Counted from the stretch's first letter, positions 26,149-35,946 are shown. The stretch is DNA of 64,000 nt from SHLQ01 sp033344795 (GCA_033344795.1 JAWPMS010000001.1:2666001-2730000); one strand, 5' to 3'. Notes: generated from the letters alone by a model not told the origin. Numbers and translations: made by a program.

Positions 26149-27162
26149 ATGGATTCAAAACGCTTGGAAGCGATCGATGATCGGTTGGATCGGCTCGTCA
26201 ACCTCGACATTGGAAACCGCGGAATCGAGCCGCTATACGTGGCTGCTCGAGCGCAGCAAGGTCAATCGCTCGTCGGTGCGGCGGCGGAGGCACTTCTGGC
26301 TGTGCCAGACGGCGGCACGGTGATCCTCACCACTGGTTCGGTCTCGCGAGCATGGATTTCTCCGAAGATCGGGGAGAATGACGGTCCATCGGGTGCGGCG
26401 GCGCTGGCGCGGGCCATCGTTCTCGCTCGTCGAGCCACGGTTGTGCTCGTGGCCGAAGAAGCGCTGCTCCAGCCCATCGGCCGTGTGTGCCAGGCAGCGG
26501 GACTAGCGCTCGTCGACCTTGACCAGGCGAGGCGAGCGAATGCAGAGGGCAGCCTTGCCGTACTGGTCGCTCGACCGTTCCCGCTCACCGACGAACAAGC
26601 CCCCTCAGCAGCTGCTGCAATGCTCGACGAGCTGCGTCCGGACCTGCTGATATCGACCGAACGAGTAGGACGGAACCGGAACGGCATCTACTACAACATG
26701 CGCGGGCGCGACTACGGCATGGGCCGGGCCCGCATCGATCATCTCTTCGACCTCGGTCGCCAGCAAGGCATCCCCGTCGTGGCAATCGGGGATGGTGGCA
26801 ACGAAATCGGCATGGGAAATGTGGCGGATGAGGTATTGGAACACGTGCCGTTCGGCAGCGAGGGCAGCTGCCCATGTGGCGGCGGCATCGGTGCTGTCTC
26901 GACCGCGACAGTGCTTCTCACCGCAGCAGTATCGAACTGGGGGTGTACAGCGATTGCAGCCGCGATGGCCGCTCGCACTGGCGACAGACATCTCATCCAC
27001 ACGCCGACGGCGGAGCGTCGACTTCTGGATGTCATGACCGCCGAAGGCCTCATCAACTCGACGCACGGCATCATCGATGACCACGTGGACGGAATAGCAC
27101 CCGATACCCACGTTGCGGTCACCCAAATCTGCGCCGCGATCGTCGACAGCTCGATCGACTGA
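26149..27162 (+). CDS. D-glutamate cyclase-like protein (DUF4392)
   Basis: A 337-residue protein of the DUF4392 family, whose mammalian member interconverts D-glutamate and 5-oxo-D-proline. Conserved features include ILTTGSVSRAWISPKIGENDGPSG (in two parts), STERVGRNRNGIYYNMRG, an acidic/glycine motif VAIGDGGNEIGMGN and the Cys-rich SCPCGGGIG. ATG 26149 is preferred because AGGAG (26137-26141) is well placed. It is the last gene of the operon, 2 bp after the preceding stop, and its presence suggests that a D-amino acid or a cyclisable gamma-carboxylate is an intermediate. Confidence 0.8.
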   Translation: MDSKRLEAIDDRLDRLVNLDIGNRGIEPLYVAARAQQGQSLVGAAAEALLAVPDGGTVILTTGSVSRAWISPKIGENDGPSGAAALARAIVLARRATVVLVAEEALLQPIGRVCQAAGLALVDLDQARRANAEGSLAVLVARPFPLTDEQAPSAAAAMLDELRPDLLISTERVGRNRNGIYYNMRGRDYGMGRARIDHLFDLGRQQGIPVVAIGDGGNEIGMGNVADEVLEHVPFGSEGSCPCGGGIGAVSTATVLLTAAVSNWGCTAIAAAMAARTGDRHLIHTPTAERRLLDVMTAEGLINSTHGIIDDHVDGIAPDTHVAVTQICAAIVDSSID

Positions 27163-27185
27163 GCCAGCGACCTCTGCTGCCACGC

Positions 27186-27201
27186 TGGCGCCATTGCGCC
27201 A
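27186..27201 (+). terminator. Hairpin after the catabolic operon
   Basis: TGGCGC-CATT-GCGCCA is a perfect 6-bp stem with a 4-nt loop, 24 bp after the last stop. It has no clear U-tract. The remaining bases to 27411 hold nothing recognisable. Confidence 0.5.
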
Positions 27202-27411
27202 ATTGAACAACCAATTCTCGTAGAACCTGCAGATCCGCGGCGTCGATCTTGGTCGCTTCTTGGAGTGAAGCGCTCGGGTCAGATGATCAGGCTCTCGTCT
27301 CTCCGCCTTGAAATCATTGGCCGAAGTCGCAGACGACGGAAAAACCTGAAGCGAAACGAGGCGACTTGAGAGCGTTCCGCAGGCAATGAGGCGTTCTCAA
27401 TTCATCATGGG

Positions 27412-28287
27412 GTGACCCGATATTTGGGCATGAACGCAGTCATGGAAATCGCACAACGTCACGCTCTACAAGACGTCTTCGCTCTTCGTCGAATCAGCGA
27501 CTCTCAGCTCGTGAATCTGGCAGGAACGGGAAGAGGCGAGGGGTGGGCCGGGAACATCTCGATCGATCCCGAGCGCGAACCCCTGATCGCCAAAGCGCTC
27601 GCTGGAGATGGACTTGTGCGTCATCAAGGCGAGAGCACGAGGATCTTCGGTCCGTATTGGGCCGACAGCGCCGCGGTGGTTCTTGCAGGTGACTTCGTCG
27701 TGGTCATGGGAGGGCCGACGGTGTCGTCGGTCCCCGACGATGAGCTCATGGAAGCTGCCGGTGACACCGCGTGGACCGTGGGTGACATCTCGGCAGAAAA
27801 ACGTCTCGCTGACGAGCTCGAACTGAAGACGGCCGCCCTGACTGTTGCGTCGTTGCCAATCGGCACGATGGACAACTTCTTGGCCGGCCTCGCTGATGCC
27901 GCGATAGAAGCGCTCGCCTGCGAGTTCGGCGCCGTCGTTCTTCGACGCCCGGAGCAGCGTCTTGTCCTTGCCCCAACCGGCTGGCAGCCAGCGGCCGAGC
28001 CGAATCTGGTTCTCGGCTCGTTGTTGCAGCTGCTGGCAGGCATGGACCTGAGCGAGCCCGTCGTCGCACAGGATCTTCGAGACGATCCAGATGCTCGCAG
28101 CCCACTCGGGTTCGATGAAGGTCTCGTGTCCCGGTGTGTGATTCCGCTCGCGGTGCCAGAACTGTCGGGCGCCATCGTCGTTGCTCACACGGTTGAGTCC
28201 CCCAGGGGGTTCACATCCCTGTGCACCCAAGTCGCCGCCAGCATTGGATCGCAAGCTACCCATGTGTTGAAGACGAATTTCAACTGA
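27412..28287 (+). CDS. GAF-like sensory protein of unknown function
   Basis: A 291-residue soluble protein starting at GTG 27412 or ATG 27430. The C-terminal half (about residues 140-285) has the alternating pattern of a GAF domain (IEALACEFGAVVLRRPEQ, then SRCVIPLAVPELSGAIVVA). The N-terminal half may be a second degenerate sensory module. No catalytic or DNA-binding motif is visible. It lies 54 bp upstream of a GAF-GGDEF-EAL gene in the same orientation and is probably co-transcribed, so it may feed a signal into cyclic-di-GMP control. Confidence 0.6.
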   Translation: MTRYLGMNAVMEIAQRHALQDVFALRRISDSQLVNLAGTGRGEGWAGNISIDPEREPLIAKALAGDGLVRHQGESTRIFGPYWADSAAVVLAGDFVVVMGGPTVSSVPDDELMEAAGDTAWTVGDISAEKRLADELELKTAALTVASLPIGTMDNFLAGLADAAIEALACEFGAVVLRRPEQRLVLAPTGWQPAAEPNLVLGSLLQLLAGMDLSEPVVAQDLRDDPDARSPLGFDEGLVSRCVIPLAVPELSGAIVVAHTVESPRGFTSLCTQVAASIGSQATHVLKTNFN

Positions 28288-28341
28288 CGTTCAGCCGGAC
28301 AGGGTCACCGATGTCGTCACGTAGAACAAGGAACTCCAAAG

Positions 28342-30570
28342 ATGTCCTCCACATCAGAGCTCGCCGAGTTTCTCTCTGACATCACCAACGCGTCCGATAC
28401 TGAGGCGGCCATACGCGAGGGGCTTCGCCTCATCGCTGGGAGTTGCCAGTCGGACGTGGTCGCGATCGTCCGCGACGAGCTCGTCCTCGGTGTACGTGCC
28501 CGGCCCGATGTCGATCCGCCGACAGGTCACGAGCTCGTCCAGGCGTCCCGTGATCTCGAGTCGACACTTGCTCTTGACAAAGGCAGCGCTGTAGCGATCG
28601 ATGTCGTCGAGACCGGCGAACCGAACTGCAGTCTCATCGTCGCCCGAGCGGCCGCACGGCTGTCTGAGCGGGAGCGTCTCGAGACGGCGGCCATGGCCCG
28701 GGTGCTCCTGCTCGCTGTTCGCTTGATGTCGAAGGTCGGCGACACCGACCGACTCGCGATCCAGCAAAAGGCACACCAGCGCCTTCTGGAAGCCATCCTT
28801 CGTGTGCAACGTCTCATTTCGCAACGGCAACCGATCGACGCAACCCTGCAGGCGATCACCACCGAGTCGGCCTTTACCCTTGGCGCGGACCTCGCAGGGA
28901 TTCACGTCGACGGGATGCCCAACCTCACGAAACGTTTTCTCGCGACCGCCACGTCAGCGGGCCGGAGCTTGGGTTCTGCGTTGTCGCGCGTAGAGCTGAA
29001 CAACCTCGCTCAGCGCGCAGCATCGAGTGACTTGACGGTTCCTGCATTGATCGAAGTTGAGGGTCCCGACGGCGAGGTGATCGACGCGATCGTGGCCGGA
29101 TCGGCGGTGATGCAGGACGGAGCACCGATCGGAGGTTTGTTCGTTGCCTGCGTCCTCGAGGACGACACGAGCTGGCGGATCGATCCAGCTCCGATCGACA
29201 CCTTCGCAAGCCAAGCAGGAATCGCTTTGGCAGATTCGAGCACCGTTGATGAGCTCGAGCATGCCTTTCATGATCACCTCACGGGGTTACCCAACCGAGC
29301 CTTGTTCCACGATCGTTTCGAGCACGCTCTTGCGATTGGCAAACGCCGGGGGACGACCACCGGTCTGCTCTTCATGGACCTCGATCGCTTCAAAACGATC
29401 AATGACACGCTTGGTCATGCGGCGGGTGATGCGATGTTGCGCGAAGTCGGAGCTGAGCTCCAACGGCTCGGGCGCGCCTATGACAGTGTTGCGCGGATCG
29501 GCGGAGACGAATTCGCCATCGTTCTCGAGGACACCGACACGGCAGCAGCGATGACGGTCGCGCAACGGGTGGTCGATGCCCTCACAGATGTGGCCAACCC
29601 GGTTGGACTGCCTGGCCAACTCGGCGTCAGCATCGGTATTGCCGTTTCCGGTGAAGGCTGTCATACGACCGATGAGCTTCTCCGTCGCGCGGACATTGCG
29701 CTGTACACGGTGAAGAACTCGGGCCGTGCCGGCTTTGCCATTTACGACGCAGGGATGGGTCAGACGCGGCTGAACCAAAACGCGCTGACCGACACTCTTC
29801 AAGACGCCCTCGGCCGCGGCGAGTTCGTCGTGCACTATCAGCCCATCGTGGACTTGCGAACCCGACGGGTAAGCGGTGTCGAAGCGCTGGTCCGTTGGCA
29901 GCATCCTGAAGATGGATTGTTGCCTCCCGCAGCATTCATCGATGCTGCTGAACGGACGGGAACAATCGTTGGGCTCGGCCGAGAGGTACTGCGGATAGCC
30001 TGCGAACAAGCTGACTCGTGGCGCACTTCGATTCCTGATGCCGTCGACCTCAACATCAGTGTGAACGTCAGTCCTCGGCAGCTGCAGAGCTCCGATTTCA
30101 CCGCTGACGTCCAGGCGACTCTTGATGCGACCGGCCTTGATCCATCTGCGCTCACGCTCGAGGTCACCGAGAGCATATTTGTCGACGACGCCGAGGCGAT
30201 GGGCATTCGGCTTCATGCGCTCAAGGATCTGGGCGTCAACCTCGCCATCGACGACTTTGGCACCGGGTACTCGTCGCTGAGCTACATCCACAATTATCCC
30301 TTCGACGTTCTCAAGATCGATCGAGCGTTCGTCAAGGGGTTGGGCACGTCTGCGAACGGTGGAGCGGTGGTTCGCACGATGCTCTCTCTGGCCGAGCAGC
30401 TGAGCATGAGCACGGTGGCCGAGGGAATCGAACGACCGGCTGAGTTGGCGCAGCTGCGCGCCCTACGTTGCAGTCATGGACAAGGGTTCATGTTCTCGCG
30501 TCCCGTCGAGGCAGATCATCTCCGCAGACTCCTCGGGCGCAGCTTGACCGCGACCGGCGCAAACCTCTGA
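28342..30570 (+). CDS. GAF-GGDEF-EAL cyclic-di-GMP enzyme
   Basis: A 742-residue soluble protein: an N-terminal region and a GAF-like domain (about 140-300), a diguanylate cyclase domain with an intact active site (IGGDEFAIVLED, GGDEF at residues 387-391) and a phosphodiesterase domain with an intact EAL (GVEALVRWQHPEDG, residues 514-516). Further metal/catalytic segments of the latter are NVSPRQLQ, EVTES and DDFGTGYSSLSY. Both catalytic cores look competent, so the net direction must be set by the sensory part. No membrane segment is present. It converges with the DUF1980-type gene at 30575. Confidence 0.93.
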   Translation: MSSTSELAEFLSDITNASDTEAAIREGLRLIAGSCQSDVVAIVRDELVLGVRARPDVDPPTGHELVQASRDLESTLALDKGSAVAIDVVETGEPNCSLIVARAAARLSERERLETAAMARVLLLAVRLMSKVGDTDRLAIQQKAHQRLLEAILRVQRLISQRQPIDATLQAITTESAFTLGADLAGIHVDGMPNLTKRFLATATSAGRSLGSALSRVELNNLAQRAASSDLTVPALIEVEGPDGEVIDAIVAGSAVMQDGAPIGGLFVACVLEDDTSWRIDPAPIDTFASQAGIALADSSTVDELEHAFHDHLTGLPNRALFHDRFEHALAIGKRRGTTTGLLFMDLDRFKTINDTLGHAAGDAMLREVGAELQRLGRAYDSVARIGGDEFAIVLEDTDTAAAMTVAQRVVDALTDVANPVGLPGQLGVSIGIAVSGEGCHTTDELLRRADIALYTVKNSGRAGFAIYDAGMGQTRLNQNALTDTLQDALGRGEFVVHYQPIVDLRTRRVSGVEALVRWQHPEDGLLPPAAFIDAAERTGTIVGLGREVLRIACEQADSWRTSIPDAVDLNISVNVSPRQLQSSDFTADVQATLDATGLDPSALTLEVTESIFVDDAEAMGIRLHALKDLGVNLAIDDFGTGYSSLSYIHNYPFDVLKIDRAFVKGLGTSANGGAVVRTMLSLAEQLSMSTVAEGIERPAELAQLRALRCSHGQGFMFSRPVEADHLRRLLGRSLTATGANL

Positions 30571-30574
30571 GGTA

Positions 30575-31303
30575 CTAGTACGGCGACTCGTATGGATCGT
30601 TCGGGGCGTCGGGTACAACGGTGACGTTGACCGCATCGGCTTCGACCGCCCAATCGCCCTCTTGCTCGATGTATGGAGTGGTCGGAGGGCGCCAGATCAC
30701 CTCGGCGACAACCCATGTCTCATCCTCGAGCGGCGCACCGGCACCGCGCACATCGACCTGAAGCGGAATGCCATCGGCAGCGCAACAACTCACCATGAAA
30801 CGCGTCAGCTTGAATCCGTCTGGCACGGATGGATCGTTGACGACGAGCCCCTCGAGCAGAACGGGCTGACCCTCGAGAGAGCGCTCCTCATCCCACGCGG
30901 CGCGCTCGAGAAAGTCGAACACGCGCATCGCTGGAGCTCCGTTCGAGGTATCGAGCGCATCGAACTCCTCTTGCGACTCAGTCGGCGTGTAGGCATCGAT
31001 ACGGTCGGCCGCAGCGGCACCGAGACCGGTGGGGGCCACCGAGATCAGCACGACGAGTGGCAGCAGGAGCAACCATCCAACAGCAGGCCCAGCCGAGCGA
31101 CGCGTCGACTCCGGGTTGTCCTGCTCCTCTTTTGCGCTGCGCGCAAACTCGTACACGCCGAACACGACAAGCACGATTGCAGCGCCCATCAATGGCAGTC
31201 GCATGCGTTGCTGCACGAACCAGCCGAATCCGCCAGACCACAAGAGCCGGCCCATGATTGCGCCGAGCGTCAGCATGACGGCAGCGCGTCCCGAACGATT
31301 CAT
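30575..31303 (-). CDS. TIGR03943/DUF1980 family membrane protein
   Basis: A 242-residue protein with N-terminal membrane helices (about residues 7-25, 36-53 and 75-95) and a C-terminal soluble domain (SRFMVSC-like FMVSCCAADGIPLQV). It matches the TIGR03943/DUF1980 family, which is almost always encoded beside a DUF318 permease, as here (4-bp overlap). The pair is suspected to handle a metal or small ligand but remains uncharacterised. It is the last gene of a three-gene minus-strand operon. Confidence 0.85.
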   Translation of the reverse strand: MNRSGRAAVMLTLGAIMGRLLWSGGFGWFVQQRMRLPLMGAAIVLVVFGVYEFARSAKEEQDNPESTRRSAGPAVGWLLLLPLVVLISVAPTGLGAAAADRIDAYTPTESQEEFDALDTSNGAPAMRVFDFLERAAWDEERSLEGQPVLLEGLVVNDPSVPDGFKLTRFMVSCCAADGIPLQVDVRGAGAPLEDETWVVAEVIWRPPTTPYIEQEGDWAVEADAVNVTVVPDAPNDPYESPY

Positions 31304-32325
31304 AACAACACCTGTCCGACGACAACCGCGCTCAACACCGCAACAGCCAGTGTGACCGGCGCAAAGATCATCGTGAAGCGTCGGCCGAACACCCCGGTGT
31401 GCATCGCCACTAGTTTCAGGTCGATCACGGGGCCCACGACGAGGAACACCAACCGCGAGGTAAGCGAGAACTGGGGGAGCCCAGCGGCCACGAACGCGTC
31501 GGCTTCCGAACAGATCGACAGCACGACGGCGAGGGCGGCGAACATGAGCACCGAGTAGAGCTCGTTGTCGGCGACTGCGTCGAGGATCGATCGCGGCACG
31601 ATCAGCTGGAGCGTTGCGGCCGCCATTGCTCCAACGACGAGGTATCCGCCCGCATGGACCAGATCGCGCGATGCAACGTCAACGAACCGCTCCCACCGTC
31701 CACCGTGATTGTGCTGGTCGTGTTGTTTCGACCGGAGGAGCGACCCGGCGCTTCGCTTCGCCCACCAGGTCCCCACGGCGATGGCAGCTACGAACGAGGC
31801 GATGAAGCGGGCCACCACGAGAATCCGGTCGTTGGGAAACGCGACTGCGGTCGACACGAGGACCACCGGGTTGATCGCCGGGGCGGCCAACAAGAAGGTG
31901 AGCGCGGCAGCGGGAGGAGTGCCAGCGGAGACCAACCGGCCGGCGATCGGGACCGAACCGCACTCACAGCCGGGTAGGGCGAGCCCGGCAAGACCGGCAG
32001 CAGGAACGGCGAGAGTCGGGCGTTTCGGAAGAATTCGTTGGACGAGATCGGGAGAGACGAAGGCTGCGATCATGCCGCTGATGACCACTCCCAACACCAG
32101 AAAGGGCAGTGCCTGCACACAAACCGAGACGAACAGCGTCGCCCAGAGCCGTACGTCTTGGTCGACGAAGAAGCCGACTCGACCGCGCAACGCAATCGCG
32201 ACGAGGATTGGAACAACGAGAACCCACGGCCCGAAGCTTCGGCCGCTGGCGTGATGATCGTGTTCCTCGTGCGAAGGAACGTTGGAACTGCCGGTGTCCA
32301 GGTCGTCTTCGACGGATTGTGTCAT
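31300..32325 (-). CDS. DUF318/YraQ-type permease
   Basis: A 341-residue integral membrane protein with 8-9 hydrophobic helices and the family CECGSVPIAGRLVSAGTPPAAALTF signature (in two parts) plus AAPAINPVVL. A His-rich cytoplasmic N-terminus (HEEHDHH) suggests metal sensing or buffering. ATG 32325 is preferred over ATG 32415 because the extra 30 residues are Arg/Cys-rich and unlike the family. It is coupled to the TIGR03943 gene and 37 bp downstream of the YibE/F gene. Confidence 0.85.
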   Translation of the reverse strand: MTQSVEDDLDTGSSNVPSHEEHDHHASGRSFGPWVLVVPILVAIALRGRVGFFVDQDVRLWATLFVSVCVQALPFLVLGVVISGMIAAFVSPDLVQRILPKRPTLAVPAAGLAGLALPGCECGSVPIAGRLVSAGTPPAAALTFLLAAPAINPVVLVSTAVAFPNDRILVVARFIASFVAAIAVGTWWAKRSAGSLLRSKQHDQHNHGGRWERFVDVASRDLVHAGGYLVVGAMAAATLQLIVPRSILDAVADNELYSVLMFAALAVVLSICSEADAFVAAGLPQFSLTSRLVFLVVGPVIDLKLVAMHTGVFGRRFTMIFAPVTLAVAVLSAVVVGQVLL

Positions 32326-32362
32326 CGGTTCGAGGCTAGAACAGTTGCGGTGGAGGCTGAGG

Positions 32363-33706
32363 TCACAGGCCCTCCTCGCGCGGAGCAAAATCATCCCATG
32401 TGGGCTTCTGGGCAAGCTCGCCGTCGGTCACCACGTCTTGATCGACAGAGTCCTCGTCGAAATGAAGGGGATCGTCGCGATCATCTGCCTGGCCCGGCTC
32501 GGCCGTCGGGCGAAGAACAGCGGCAGCGAGTGCTGTGGTGATCGGCACGGCAGCCACCAAGCCCATCGAACCACACAGAGTTCGGACGATCTCGACGGCG
32601 ATGACCTCGGAGTTTGCCACCTCCGACAATGACTGGTTCGACACCGCAAACAACAACAGGAGGGGCATACTCGCCCCGGCATATGCGAGGAGCAGTGTGT
32701 TCACGGTCGAGGCAATGTGATCCCGACCGACGCGTATGCCCGATGCCACGAGCTCGGAGGTCGGGAGACGCGGGCTGCGATATCGCAGCTCGGCGACCGT
32801 CGCGACCTGCGTCACGGTGACATCGTCCAACGCGCCGAGCGCCCCGATGATCGCCCCACCCAATACGAGCGCACCAACATCGAGGTTCTCGGCGATCGCA
32901 GGTAGAACGAGCGCCTGTTCGCCGGCCAGGCCCGAGAGCTCGGCGAACGCAAAGAACGCCCACGACAAGCCGAGGGTCAGGCCCAGCGCTGCCAGGGTGC
33001 CGGCCAATGCCACGGTGGTCGTGGGGGAGAATCCGTGTGTGAGGTACAAGCTGACGAACGCAATTGCGGACGCGGCAACGACGGAGACGAGAAGCGGATC
33101 GTTCCCGTCGAGAGCAGATGGTGCAACGAAGGCGACGAGAACCACCATGGCGGCAACCATGCCGGCGAGTGCCAAGACGCCCCGGAAACGCCCGAGTGCG
33201 ATGACCACGATGGCGAAGAGTCCGGCGAGCCAAACCAACGAGGTTCGGCGATCTCGGTCGGCGTAAAAGTACGTCTCGGTCGATTCGAAGTATCCGAGGA
33301 CCACCTCATCACCGACCTCCAGGTCGGGTACCGATGGATGGAACACCACGTTGAGCTCGGGGAGGCCGAGAACGACTCCTGCGCTGTCGCCCTCCGTGAG
33401 CGTCAGCGTGAGGTCGACGCACGACTGTGGGTTGTCGACAGTTGAGTAGCTGCATCGCCGGCTCACCATCTCATCGACTGTTGCGCCAACGCGCTCGCTG
33501 ATCAGCCCGAGATCGTCGGCGTTCTCGATGATCGCCGCTCGCCCTTCGCCGGTTGGCCACATCGCCACCACACCAACGATGGTGGCGATCGCTGCGACCA
33601 CGACGGCGCCGAGCACCACGCGAAGGATCGGATCGCGTGCCCAGACGTCCCAACCGCCCGTGAGGCCGTGGGCGTCACCATCACCGTGGCCGTGATGGCC
33701 TCCCAT
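32363..33706 (-). CDS. YibE/F family membrane protein
   Basis: A 447-residue protein: a His/Gly-rich N-terminus (GGHHGHGDGDAHG), one membrane helix at about residues 30-50, an extracytoplasmic beta-rich domain (about 55-145) and a block of about seven helices with the YibE/F motif ALGALDDVTVTQV. Function is unknown; in Firmicutes YibE/F pairs affect regulation of neighbouring genes. It leads the operon with the DUF318 and DUF1980 genes, whose His-rich segments suggest a common metal theme. The 237-bp region up to hydB holds the two divergent promoters and nothing else I can recognise. Confidence 0.85.
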   Translation of the reverse strand: MGGHHGHGDGDAHGLTGGWDVWARDPILRVVLGAVVVAAIATIVGVVAMWPTGEGRAAIIENADDLGLISERVGATVDEMVSRRCSYSTVDNPQSCVDLTLTLTEGDSAGVVLGLPELNVVFHPSVPDLEVGDEVVLGYFESTETYFYADRDRRTSLVWLAGLFAIVVIALGRFRGVLALAGMVAAMVVLVAFVAPSALDGNDPLLVSVVAASAIAFVSLYLTHGFSPTTTVALAGTLAALGLTLGLSWAFFAFAELSGLAGEQALVLPAIAENLDVGALVLGGAIIGALGALDDVTVTQVATVAELRYRSPRLPTSELVASGIRVGRDHIASTVNTLLLAYAGASMPLLLLFAVSNQSLSEVANSEVIAVEIVRTLCGSMGLVAAVPITTALAAAVLRPTAEPGQADDRDDPLHFDEDSVDQDVVTDGELAQKPTWDDFAPREEGL

Positions 33707-33943
33707 CAGATGGTCACCGGAGGTCGCCGGTCAATGCAGTAGTGGCACACCTCATTCGACACGTCACGAGCATAGCCAGGGTTGGAATGAAGGTCCGTCG
33801 GTCGTCGGAGGGCTGGTGTCGTTGACTAGGGACTTTGTGCCATGTTCGGCAAGAGGAGCGTTCGCTAGTTTCCTTTGATGGATGACTCCTCCGGCCCTCG
33901 GTCAGGGCGACGCGAATCGATCGACAGGGCCGCGTGACTCGAA

Positions 33944-35086
33944 ATGTCTGCGTCTGGCGTTTCTGTCACCCTCGGCCGGGCAAAGACGGTTGACTTCGCA
34001 GGGCTGAACCACCTCATCGATGAACTCTCTCATCGTGGGTACCTGGTGTACGGACCCCAGGTTCGAGATGGTGTGATCACACATGACCTGCTCGAGTCCG
34101 CAGATGATCTCCCGCTGGGGGTGACCGACGAGCAAGAAGGTGGCCGCTACCGGCTTCGCCCACGCAGCGACGGCGCCAGATTCGGGTATGCGGTTGGGCC
34201 GCAGTCCTGGAAGGAGTTGCTCCATCCACCTCGAACCAAAGTTTGGGAGATTCGCCGCGCGAACGGGGACGGACTCGACGTCGAGATGGTGGAGCCTCAA
34301 TCCCCGAAGCGAGCGTTCATCGGTGTGCGTCCATGCGAACTCGCGGCAATACACAAACAAGACCGCGTTTTGCTGGAGGGCCCCCACCCCGATCCGGCCT
34401 ATCAGGCAAACCGTCAGGAACTGTTCATCGTGGCCGTGGACTGTGGTGACCCCGCTGCGACATGTTTCTGTACCTCAATGGGGACTGGGCCATCTTCTGG
34501 TCCCGGCTACGACCTCGCGCTCACCGAACTCGTCGAGGGTGATGACGTCCGCTACGTCGTACAGACGGGAACCGACCAGGGTGCACAGGTCTTCGAAGCA
34601 CTTCGATCCGAGGCCGCCACCGATGAGGAGCTGTCAGCGGCGAAGGCCGTCACCGCCAAAGCTGAAGCCACGATCACCCGGCGCCTGGAGACCAACGGCA
34701 TCAAAGAGTTGCTCTACGAGAACCTCGAAAGCCCGCAGTGGGAGTCGATTGCCGAACGTTGCCTGACCTGTGGCAATTGCACCTTGGCCTGCCCGACATG
34801 CTTTTGCACGAACATGGAAGACATCACCGATCTGACCGACGACCACACCGAACGGTGGCGGGTTTGGGACTCGTGCTTCAGCGCGGACTTCTCCACCCTT
34901 GGACCAAAACCGGAGCGGGAAACGACGGCATCTCGATACCGGCAGTGGATGACCCACAAGCTCGGCACGTGGATCGATCAGTTCGATGAATCCGGCTGTG
35001 TCGGCTGCGGTCGGTGCATCACCTGGTGCCCCGTCGGGATCGATCTGACTCAAGAATTGCTGACGATGCGCGAGGACATGAGATGA
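33944..35086 (+). CDS. hydB: Group 3b [NiFe] hydrogenase beta subunit
   Basis: A 380-residue iron-sulfur subunit that passes electrons between the hydrogenase module and the flavin subunit. Two C-terminal 4Fe-4S motifs are seen: CLTCGNCTLACPTCFC (about residue 270) and CVGCGRCITWCPVG (about residue 350). An additional N-terminal CFC (ATCFCTSMG) and a conserved IGVRPCELAAI segment are typical of the sulfhydrogenase beta subunit. It is the first gene of hydBGDA. No strong ribosome-binding site precedes ATG 33944. Its stop overlaps the hydG ATG. Confidence 0.92.
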   Translation: MSASGVSVTLGRAKTVDFAGLNHLIDELSHRGYLVYGPQVRDGVITHDLLESADDLPLGVTDEQEGGRYRLRPRSDGARFGYAVGPQSWKELLHPPRTKVWEIRRANGDGLDVEMVEPQSPKRAFIGVRPCELAAIHKQDRVLLEGPHPDPAYQANRQELFIVAVDCGDPAATCFCTSMGTGPSSGPGYDLALTELVEGDDVRYVVQTGTDQGAQVFEALRSEAATDEELSAAKAVTAKAEATITRRLETNGIKELLYENLESPQWESIAERCLTCGNCTLACPTCFCTNMEDITDLTDDHTERWRVWDSCFSADFSTLGPKPERETTASRYRQWMTHKLGTWIDQFDESGCVGCGRCITWCPVGIDLTQELLTMREDMR

Positions 35087-35937
35087 CTACCACGATCCCC
35101 GTTTCGAGCATGTCGCCGCTGCTCGTGCCGCGGCCGTATCAAGTCGTGGACAAGATAGAAGAGAACCCCGGAATCACGACCCTGCATGTGCTCCCCATCG
35201 AGGGAAAGCTCCCCGATTTCGAACCAGCCCAGGTGAGCATGCTTGGCGTGTTCGGTGTCGGAGAAGCGGCAATCTCGATCAGTTCGCCAACCGACGTCAC
35301 CGACTATCACGCATACACGATCCGAGACGCCGGGCCGATTTCCGGAGCGCTCGTAGCTACGCCGGTCGGTGGGGTGATCACCATCCGAGGCCCGTTCGGG
35401 AACTGGTGGCCGATCGACGCTGTCGACACCGGCCAGCTGCTCATCGTCGGCGGTGGCCTCGGCATGGCGCCCCTACGCGCAGTGATTCACCGCGCCATCG
35501 CGCAGAGCGATCGCTTCGATCGACTCGCCCTCGCCTATGGCGCCAAGACCCCACAAGATCTGGTGTACCGAAGCGATCTCGATGCGTGGGACGCAACGAA
35601 GATGGAGGTCGCGTTGACCGTGGACGCCGGCGACGACCAATGGACTGGACACGTCGGCGTCGTACCTGGCCTGCTCGGTCCCGGCGGGCTCGATCTCGAT
35701 TGGGCCGACACCACCGTCTTCGTGTGCGGCCCGGACGTGATGATGCATTTCACTGCCGCAGCGTTGCTCGAGTTCGGTGTCGACGCGACCCGAATCTGGC
35801 TCACGATGGAACGAAACATGCAATGTGGCAACGCACTCTGTGGCCATTGCCAGCTGGGCCCCTTCATCGTGTGCCGAGACGGTCCCGTCGTGAACTACGA
35901 ACACATTGGACCGTTCCACCGAGTCGACGAGCTGTGA
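35083..35937 (+). CDS. hydG: Group 3b [NiFe] hydrogenase gamma subunit (FAD/NAD(P)H)
   Basis: A 284-residue ferredoxin-reductase-type subunit: an FAD domain (ISISSPTD as the RxYS-like site), an NAD(P) domain starting LLIVGGGLGMAPLR (about residue 108), and a C-terminal 2Fe-2S site with four Cys (MQCGNALCGHCQLGPFIVCRDG). It links H2 oxidation or evolution to NADP(H). The start at ATG 35083 overlaps the hydB stop, and the protein length matches the family. Confidence 0.93.
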   Translation: MTTTIPVSSMSPLLVPRPYQVVDKIEENPGITTLHVLPIEGKLPDFEPAQVSMLGVFGVGEAAISISSPTDVTDYHAYTIRDAGPISGALVATPVGGVITIRGPFGNWWPIDAVDTGQLLIVGGGLGMAPLRAVIHRAIAQSDRFDRLALAYGAKTPQDLVYRSDLDAWDATKMEVALTVDAGDDQWTGHVGVVPGLLGPGGLDLDWADTTVFVCGPDVMMHFTAAALLEFGVDATRIWLTMERNMQCGNALCGHCQLGPFIVCRDGPVVNYEHIGPFHRVDEL

Positions 35938-35946
35938 GGTGCACGC

